A DNA stretch of 27,415 nt from the IMG/VR virus record IMGVR_UViG_3300042475_000216, positions 1 through 27,415 of that record. The stretch is one strand, 5' to 3'. Position 1 is the stretch's first letter. Each line of letters starts with the position of its first letter. This document shows, piece by piece, positions 22,893-27,415 of this stretch. The notes under the pieces are model-generated. The model saw only the letters and a program-made list of their open reading frames with translations. It ran no database searches and had not been told where the DNA came from. Source of the stretch: a virus. A program made the position numbers and the translations under genes.

Positions 22893-23267
22893 ATGGCTCA
22901 TTTTGCACAACTAGATGACAACAATATAGTCACACAAGTAATCGTTATCGCTAACGAAAAGATATTACTTGATGGAATAGAGAATGAAACTAAAGGAATT
23001 GAGTTCTGTAAATCTTTATTAGGTGAAGATACCCGTTGGGTTCAGACATCTTACAATGGTACTATCCGTAAGAACTATGCTGGTATTGGATATATCTATG
23101 ACCCAGTTGCTGACCACTTTTTTGCACCTCAGCCGTATCCTTCTTGGACCTTGGATACTAATGCTTACTGGCAGCCACCTGTACAATGTCCAGTAGAAGA
23201 GGGTAAGTGGTTTACTTGGGATGAACCAACCCTATCTTGGGTTGAAATAGTTTTACCAACAGAATAA
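22893..23267 (+). CDS. conserved aquatic-phage fibre-cassette protein, unknown function
   Basis: The 124-aa product starts MAHFAQLDDNNIVTQVIVI and carries RWVQTSYNGTIRKNYAGIGY and PQPYPSWTLDTNAYWQPP. This set is a frequent small protein of cyanophages and other aquatic phages, placed in or beside tail-fibre genes, from memory. Its function is unknown to me; many conserved Trp, Tyr and Pro residues suggest a sugar-binding or structural beta domain. The ATG directly follows the previous stop. Confidence 0.8.
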   Translation: MAHFAQLDDNNIVTQVIVIANEKILLDGIENETKGIEFCKSLLGEDTRWVQTSYNGTIRKNYAGIGYIYDPVADHFFAPQPYPSWTLDTNAYWQPPVQCPVEEGKWFTWDEPTLSWVEIVLPTE

Positions 23268-23283
23268 TAGAAGCGGGGACGGG

Positions 23284-24006
23284 ATGGTTAAAGTAAATAA
23301 AGGAACACTAGCGATAGGCTGGTGTGACAATGGTAATACAGATGGCAAGTTCACAGAAGGTGTTGTTAGTGTAGCACTACAGTGCGCTAACAATGGCATC
23401 GAACTAACTCACAGTATGCGAGTACAAGGTAATCAGATTGGCAGACAACGTCAGGTTCTATTTGACTACTGGGCTGACCAGATTAAAAGTGACTGGTTAC
23501 TATGGATTGACTCAGACATTGTAGTTAGCATGGAAGTAGTTGCTAAACTCTGGGATACTGCTGACAAGATTAACCGACCAGTGGTTAGTGGTACTTACTT
23601 TATTTCTAAGGAAAACGAGGGTACATTGGCTAAGCCATACCCTGCATTGTTCTATGATGTAGATGAGTTTAGTATCCAGCATGTACATCCACTACCAGAT
23701 AACGAAGTTATTAAGGTAGATAGTGCAGGCTTTGGCTTTGTGTTAATGCACAAGTCAATCATTCCTAAGATGCGCGAGAAGTTTCCAGACCAGTCTATGT
23801 TTGCAGAGCAAGAAGGTGTTGGCGATAAGTATGTAGGTGAAGACATTGTCTTTTTCCGTAAGATGCAACAGTCAGGTATTCCATTACACGCACACACTGG
23901 TGCATTAGTAAAACATATTAAACGCTTTAGCCTTGACTATGGATACTACGCACTGTACTGGGCACACGAACATTTAAAGAATAAACTTAAAGAACAACAA
24001 AACTAG
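23284..24006 (+). CDS. GT-A-fold glycosyltransferase-like protein
   Basis: The 240-aa protein shows a nucleotide-sugar transferase pattern. LLWIDSDIVVS carries the DxD-type motif (Asp76-Ser77-Asp78) that binds metal and sugar nucleotide. SAGFGFVLMHKSII (147-160) matches the acceptor-side Gly-rich loop. GEDIVFF (185-191) matches the catalytic ED pair, and His202, His204 and His211 lie in the final segment. The gene sits between fibre genes and the large tail protein, so the product might modify virion proteins or the host surface. It could also bind rather than transfer sugar. No signal peptide or membrane anchor is seen. The ribosome site is GGGGACGGG. Confidence 0.82.
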   Translation: MVKVNKGTLAIGWCDNGNTDGKFTEGVVSVALQCANNGIELTHSMRVQGNQIGRQRQVLFDYWADQIKSDWLLWIDSDIVVSMEVVAKLWDTADKINRPVVSGTYFISKENEGTLAKPYPALFYDVDEFSIQHVHPLPDNEVIKVDSAGFGFVLMHKSIIPKMREKFPDQSMFAEQEGVGDKYVGEDIVFFRKMQQSGIPLHAHTGALVKHIKRFSLDYGYYALYWAHEHLKNKLKEQQN

Positions 24007-24014
24007 GAGTCTAA

Positions 24015-26012
24015 ATGGCTAATCGTGATATTACCGAAGGTCGTGCAACGAGAGCCATTGCTGTCGATGTTGGTGTTGTTGCTACCTCTGCTATCTGGCA
24101 GAATACAGACATAGCCTATGATGTTGCTATTGGTGGCATGCCATTTATCTACGCTATTAGCGATACTCGTCCATACATTCGTCAAACTGCACCGTTTCGT
24201 AAAGAACAATTTGATAATCAAACAGAGCCAGGTGAGCAATCTCTTACTGGCTGGTGGATTAGAAGTCAGATGTCTTTTCATGGTGGAGATGGCATAACAT
24301 TTTTTGACCCAGCCCAATCAGTAGCCAACTCTCCAGCACAATACCGCTTTGCAGACAGCCAAGGCGTAAATGTATTTGAGCAAGGGCAAGTAACCTTACT
24401 TAAAAGTGTAGTTAATACACATCAAACTACTGGTGCTGTTGTAGGTACAGACCATCAACATGTTAATCAACATGTACGTTCTATTCAATGGTCTAATACT
24501 AATGGAGTATTATTACACGATGAGTTTGATGTAGATAAAATTTCGGCTAACGGTACAGTTACACATTATATTGACTACACTGGCGGAACAGATGAAAAAG
24601 TATATGCAATCTGCGATGATGGGGTTAATGCATACTGGGTAACTAATAAAGTCCAGGGTGGCTCAAACAAAATACATATGTTTAAGAAGCCATTAACTGG
24701 TTCATCGGCTAGTACTGCAGATGAAACACTTATGTTTACTGCTACTGGTGTAATTGTTTATGCAACTATGGAGTTTATTAAAGACCGTATTGTTTTATGT
24801 ATTAACAATTCTGTTTATGAAGTATCTACTGTAGCGACCGCATTACCTACACCTGTATATACTAACCCTAATACTAACTATCACTATACATCTGTGGCTG
24901 CATCTGGTCCTGCTATTTATACCGCTGGACATTCTGGTATTTATTCTACTATCCAAAAGTACACATTAAATACTAGTGGTGTAATGCCTACCCTTACATC
25001 TGCAGTAGTTGCAGCAGAACTACCTGCTGGTGAAATTGTAGAAAAGTTGTATTACTATTTAGGTTACATGATGATTGGAACTAATAAAGGTATTCGAGTT
25101 GCAACTGTCAATGACCAAGATGGTTCAATTAATTATGGTCCACTTATTGTTGAAACAACACAGCCAGTTTATGACTTTGCTGGCAGAAATAGATTTGTTT
25201 GGGCAGCATCAGGCATAGGTGCTTTAGATGGCGGACTTATCCGCCTTGATTTAGGAACAGAAGTAGAACCATTGCGTTTTGCTTATGCAAACGACTTACA
25301 AATTCAACAAACAACAGAGCATTACACAACAGGTGTAGCATTTCTTGGTACTACCAATCGTCTTGCTTTTTCAACAGCATACAATGTTACAGATGGTGCA
25401 ATCTACTTAGAATCAGCCACAGAATTAGTAACTAATGGTTATCTAACTACTGGTTATATTAGATACAATACACTAGAACCTAAAAACTTTAAGCGTCTTA
25501 TTGCACGTGGAGATTATGAATTTGGGTCTATGACCTTAGAAACAGTTACTGCTGATGGTACTGAGTATGATGTAGTTGCCTATTCTGCATCTGTGCCACC
25601 AGTTGAGGTAACTACATCTAACCCACAGGAAGCACAGGAGTATTTAGCCTACAAGTTTTTATTGTTTCGTGATGGTACTGATGCAAGTAAGGGTCCTATT
25701 ATGAAGGGCTATCAGGCAAAGGCTTATATTGCTACACCACGACAAAGAATTATAAAGTTTCCTGTCTATTGCTATGATGTAGAGACAGATAAATATAATG
25801 TTATGACGGGATATGACGGAAGAGCATTTGACAGAATCACACAATTAGAATCTGTCGAACAAAACGGTGACGTTATTACATGGCAAGATTTAACCACAGG
25901 TGAATCGCGTCAGGCACTCATCGAGCAGGTCTCATTTACTCGACTCACTCCACCTGACCGTGGCTTTAATGGTTATGGTGGCATTATTGATATCACGATA
26001 AGGACTGTGTAA
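24015..26012 (+). CDS. large beta-rich tail protein (nozzle/hub-like)
   Basis: The 665-aa protein is beta-rich throughout. Near the N-terminus FRKEQFDNQTEPGEQSLTGW and FHGGDGITFFDPAQS (about 55-100) form a conserved-looking segment that I recall from structural proteins of other actinobacterial phages. The middle (about 170-480) has repeated short strands such as KVYAICDDGVNAYWVTNK and YYLGYMMIGTNKGIRVAT, compatible with a beta-propeller. The C-terminus (YDGRAFDRITQLESVEQNG) resembles a beta-sandwich. In a short-tailed phage the position after the fibres and before lysis fits a tail nozzle or hub. I cannot exclude another minor tail function. Confidence 0.6.
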   Translation: MANRDITEGRATRAIAVDVGVVATSAIWQNTDIAYDVAIGGMPFIYAISDTRPYIRQTAPFRKEQFDNQTEPGEQSLTGWWIRSQMSFHGGDGITFFDPAQSVANSPAQYRFADSQGVNVFEQGQVTLLKSVVNTHQTTGAVVGTDHQHVNQHVRSIQWSNTNGVLLHDEFDVDKISANGTVTHYIDYTGGTDEKVYAICDDGVNAYWVTNKVQGGSNKIHMFKKPLTGSSASTADETLMFTATGVIVYATMEFIKDRIVLCINNSVYEVSTVATALPTPVYTNPNTNYHYTSVAASGPAIYTAGHSGIYSTIQKYTLNTSGVMPTLTSAVVAAELPAGEIVEKLYYYLGYMMIGTNKGIRVATVNDQDGSINYGPLIVETTQPVYDFAGRNRFVWAASGIGALDGGLIRLDLGTEVEPLRFAYANDLQIQQTTEHYTTGVAFLGTTNRLAFSTAYNVTDGAIYLESATELVTNGYLTTGYIRYNTLEPKNFKRLIARGDYEFGSMTLETVTADGTEYDVVAYSASVPPVEVTTSNPQEAQEYLAYKFLLFRDGTDASKGPIMKGYQAKAYIATPRQRIIKFPVYCYDVETDKYNVMTGYDGRAFDRITQLESVEQNGDVITWQDLTTGESRQALIEQVSFTRLTPPDRGFNGYGGIIDITIRTV

Positions 26013-26206
26013 TGCAAGCACAAGACTATGCAACCGTTGCTGTTGCTGTAATGACAATTGTAGGCGGCTTTGCCGCAGCGGTACGCTGGTTAGTTAAGCA
26101 TTACTTAAACGAACTTAAACCTAATGGTGGTTCATCAATTAAAGATTCAGTTAAAAGATTAGAAGACCGTATAGATGACTTATACCGATTGATTGCAGAG
26201 AAATGA
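26012..26206 (+). CDS. one-TM membrane protein with C-terminal coiled coil (lysis block)
   Basis: The 64-aa product has one transmembrane helix (about residues 7-28: ATVAVAVMTIVGGFAAAVRW), a basic flank, and a charged helix IKDSVKRLEDRIDDLYRLIAEK. It is TAATG-linked to the tail gene and next to the endolysin gene. The layout fits a single-span holin or a holin-regulating protein; small proteins of this shape are frequent near lysins in phages of Actinobacteria. Topology and role are inference. Confidence 0.65.
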   Translation: MQAQDYATVAVAVMTIVGGFAAAVRWLVKHYLNELKPNGGSSIKDSVKRLEDRIDDLYRLIAEK

Positions 26207-26212
26207 GTAACG

Positions 26213-26716
26213 ATGAAACCTGTTGTCAAGAAAGCCACACCTGCCGCTATTGCTGTCCTTCGACAAGCCACAGCGATAGCGCCATCTCGTATGAAAGCAT
26301 CCGATGGACTTCTGCCGTCGAACGCTCATCTCAAACAGAGTCCAACTAGCGACCACAATACTGGACTTGCTGTTGACCTAACACATGACCCTAAGAATGG
26401 AATTGATTGTGCTGACATTTTTGAAAAACTTAAAGAAGATAAGCGGGTTACTTACCTCATCTTCAAAGGCAAGATATGGTCTAAAGAAAAGGCTAAACAA
26501 GGAAACAGACAGTACACTGGGAGTAATCCTCATAACAAGCATCTACATATTTCTATTGATGCTGCTTGCTCTGCCGATACTTCTCCATGGTTTTGGTGGT
26601 TAAACCAACCAAAGATTATTAGTCAAGTTATTGCTAAAGTAACACCAGTACCTGCTAAGAAAGCATATACAAAACAAGTTTGTACTTGCTGCAAATTGCA
26701 CAGTACAAAATCCTAA
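26213..26716 (+). CDS. M15-family zinc peptidase endolysin
   Basis: The 167-aa enzyme cuts peptidoglycan cross-link peptides. It shows the M15-type zinc site: SDHNTGLAVDLTHDP (His48, Asp55) and NPHNKHLHISI (His110 and His112 forming HxH, with His107 nearby). The substrate-side segment is APSRMKASDGLLPS (23-36). It has no signal peptide, so export would need a holin. The last 35 residues are a Lys-rich tail ending in CTCC-like text, possibly a wall-binding or metal-binding add-on. I chose the ATG at 26213 because it gives the complete domain; a competing ATG at 26203 opens a different frame. The start lies 7 bases after the upstream stop. Confidence 0.9.
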   Translation: MKPVVKKATPAAIAVLRQATAIAPSRMKASDGLLPSNAHLKQSPTSDHNTGLAVDLTHDPKNGIDCADIFEKLKEDKRVTYLIFKGKIWSKEKAKQGNRQYTGSNPHNKHLHISIDAACSADTSPWFWWLNQPKIISQVIAKVTPVPAKKAYTKQVCTCCKLHSTKS

Positions 26717-26732
26717 TCCCCTAGGAGGAATA

Positions 26733-26918
26733 ATGGAGCAATTCAAACAACTATCACTTACTTGGTTCCGTGCTGCAGCGTCCGCTGTTGTAGCCCTGTA
26801 TCTTGTTGGCGAGACGGACCTTAAGACACTAGCAATGGCTGGAATGGCTGGCTTTGCTGGTCCATTACTTAAGTGGCTAGATAACTCTGCTACAGAGTTT
26901 GGTCGCGGTTCAAAGTAG
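26733..26918 (+). CDS. holin-like small membrane protein
   Basis: The 61-aa protein has two hydrophobic segments (about 10-25, RAAASAVVALYLVG, and 31-47, LAMAGMAGFAGPLLKWL) joined by a short polar turn, and a basic, Gly-rich end FGRGSK. This is the size and topology of a small two-span holin, and it lies directly after the endolysin gene. An AGGAGG ribosome site lies at 26723-26728. A holin would open the membrane and let the endolysin reach the wall. The role is inferred from form and place. Confidence 0.7.
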   Translation: MEQFKQLSLTWFRAAASAVVALYLVGETDLKTLAMAGMAGFAGPLLKWLDNSATEFGRGSK

Positions 26919-26929
26919 TACCCATTTAA

Positions 26930-26945
26930 GGGGCTTAGCAGCCCC
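26930..26945 (+). other. small GC hairpin before the main terminator
   Basis: GGGGC (26930-26934) and GCCCC (26941-26945) pair around TTAGCA. No T-run follows. It could slow the polymerase ahead of the strong terminator at 26960, or protect the mRNA end. Confidence 0.4.
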
Positions 26946-26959
26946 ATAGAGACAGTAAA

Positions 26960-27000
26960 CCCCCCGTTCTGGTTTCCCCTACCAGCGCGGGGGGTTTTTT
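26960..27000 (+). terminator. rho-independent terminator of the late operon
   Basis: CCCCCCG (26960-26966) pairs with CGGGGGG (26988-26994), and CTGG (26969-26972) pairs with CCAG (26982-26985), with a 2-base internal mismatch between. Six Ts follow at 26995-27000. On the minus strand only GTTTAC follows the G-run, so it works mainly for the + strand late genes. Confidence 0.9.
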
Positions 27001-27375
27001 CTATTTCTGCAGGGCAGAAAGTATGTCTTCAACCTTAATAAGGTAGCCCTTACTAGGGTTGGGAGGTATGTTGCAAGTAATGGCTCTTCCCCGAACCGTT
27101 ACTACTTGCTTCAGTATCTCCGTTGGTACTAACAGAGTTGCCCCTTCTAATACGAAGGCCCAGTATTTTGCCTTAGTACTAGATAGCCCTGATAGATACC
27201 AATTCTCATTGTTGTGCGACCAGCAAACTGTCTCGATGTATAGGTTGCCAGTATCTTTCCATTTCAAATCTGTCTTTACTTCTACTGTCTTGCCACCTGT
27301 TAGTAGTTGTTCTACTAACCCTTCTCCTTCATGTCCCTTTGCTAGGTCTAAGTCGAAGTCTGATAGTTTGCTCAT
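27001..27375 (-). CDS. PD-(D/E)XK-like nuclease-fold protein
   Basis: The 124-aa minus-strand gene converges on the structural module. An N-terminal helix with Glu18 and Glu22 is followed by TVEVKTDLKW, which supplies the E-x-K pair (Glu32-Lys34), and then GNLYIET (Glu48). This resembles small PD-(D/E)XK nuclease-fold proteins, although the first acidic residue of the motif is not obvious. Possible roles are DNA repair, recombination or host DNA breakdown. AGGA lies about 5 bases before the ATG, and TATACT, a good -10 hexamer, lies just upstream. The opposite-strand frame over the same region is a shadow. The stop meets the T-run of the terminator. Confidence 0.78.
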   Translation of the reverse strand: MSKLSDFDLDLAKGHEGEGLVEQLLTGGKTVEVKTDLKWKDTGNLYIETVCWSHNNENWYLSGLSSTKAKYWAFVLEGATLLVPTEILKQVVTVRGRAITCNIPPNPSKGYLIKVEDILSALQK

Positions 27376-27415
27376 GGGTATCCTAAGTATAGTGGCTTGG
27401 CTGTAATGTTGAGTT
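27376..27415 (-). promoter_or_regulatory. candidate promoter of the minus-strand gene
   Basis: Read on the minus strand, TATACT (about 27386-27391) ends 10 bases before the start codon, with the AGGA ribosome site between. No clear -35 is visible, and the window ends here. A leaderless or short-leader transcript is possible, which is common in Actinobacteria, but the evidence is a single hexamer. Confidence 0.3.

Noticed and set aside
22336-22914. Other-frame Val/Leu-rich frames in the glycine-rich gene
   Set aside because: GGT/GGC runs read out of frame give Val, Ala and Trp codons without stops. The Gly-rich frame has the proper start, overlap and closing motif.
27059-27406. + strand frame opposite the PD-(D/E)XK-like gene
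   Set aside because: Composition is Ser/Thr/Pro-rich with no motif, whereas the minus-strand frame has a ribosome site and a nuclease-like E-x-K core.
1-27415. Search for tRNA genes, CRISPR arrays, insertion sequences and an integrase
   Set aside because: I saw no cloverleaf, no regularly spaced repeats, no transposase or integrase motifs and no attachment-site-like pair. A lytic life style is possible but cannot be settled from this part of the genome.

Overview
The window is the late (structure and lysis) module of a tailed double-stranded DNA phage. Nearly every gene lies on the + strand and is packed head to tail, many with ATGA or TAATG stop/start overlaps. There is a large terminase, a portal, a scaffold, an N4-gp56-like major capsid protein, a fibre cassette and a peptidoglycan peptidase. 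There is no tape measure, tail tube or sheath gene, which points to a short-tailed (podovirus-like) virion. The base composition leans to AT. The lysis genes and several small proteins resemble those of phages of aquatic Actinobacteria, so a freshwater or marine actinobacterial host is my best guess. That host call is inference, not something the sequence proves.

Layout. Positions 1-102 may hold the tail end of an upstream gene. Positions 103-534 are gene-free and rich in short repeats and palindromes, probably a control and/or packaging region. Positions 535-6606 encode a terminase with a TerS-like N-terminal helix-turn-helix, three small basic proteins (two of them paralogous), the portal, an HslV/proteasome-beta-like Ntn hydrolase, and two small proteins. 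Positions 6606-14793 hold three large, helix-rich proteins of 1703, 571 and 453 aa that look like internal virion or ejection proteins. Positions 14913-16620 hold the scaffold and the major capsid protein, followed by a GCAA-tetraloop hairpin. Positions 16684-18665 encode nine small proteins, most of them very basic. Positions 18662-26012 encode a head-tail adaptor-like protein, an Ala/Ser/Thr-stalk tail fibre, small fibre-associated proteins, a glycine-rich probable adhesin, a glycosyltransferase and a large tail (nozzle-like) protein. Positions 26012-26918 are the lysis block: a one-TM membrane protein, an M15 peptidase and a holin-like protein. A strong rho-independent terminator at 26960-27000 ends the module. 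A convergent minus-strand gene with a PD-(D/E)XK-like core follows, so another transcription unit begins at the right edge.

How it fits together. Terminase and portal package DNA into a shell built from scaffold and capsid protein. The Ntn hydrolase is the only protease-like protein in the head cluster and so is the leading candidate for the prohead maturation protease. The three large helical proteins would sit inside the head and follow the DNA into the cell. Adaptor, nozzle and fibres form the tail. The last block releases progeny. The most unusual points are the proteasome-like protease in the head cluster, the beta-rich insertion in the capsid protein, the 8 kb block of probable internal proteins placed between portal and scaffold, and the run of tiny Lys-rich proteins after the capsid gene.
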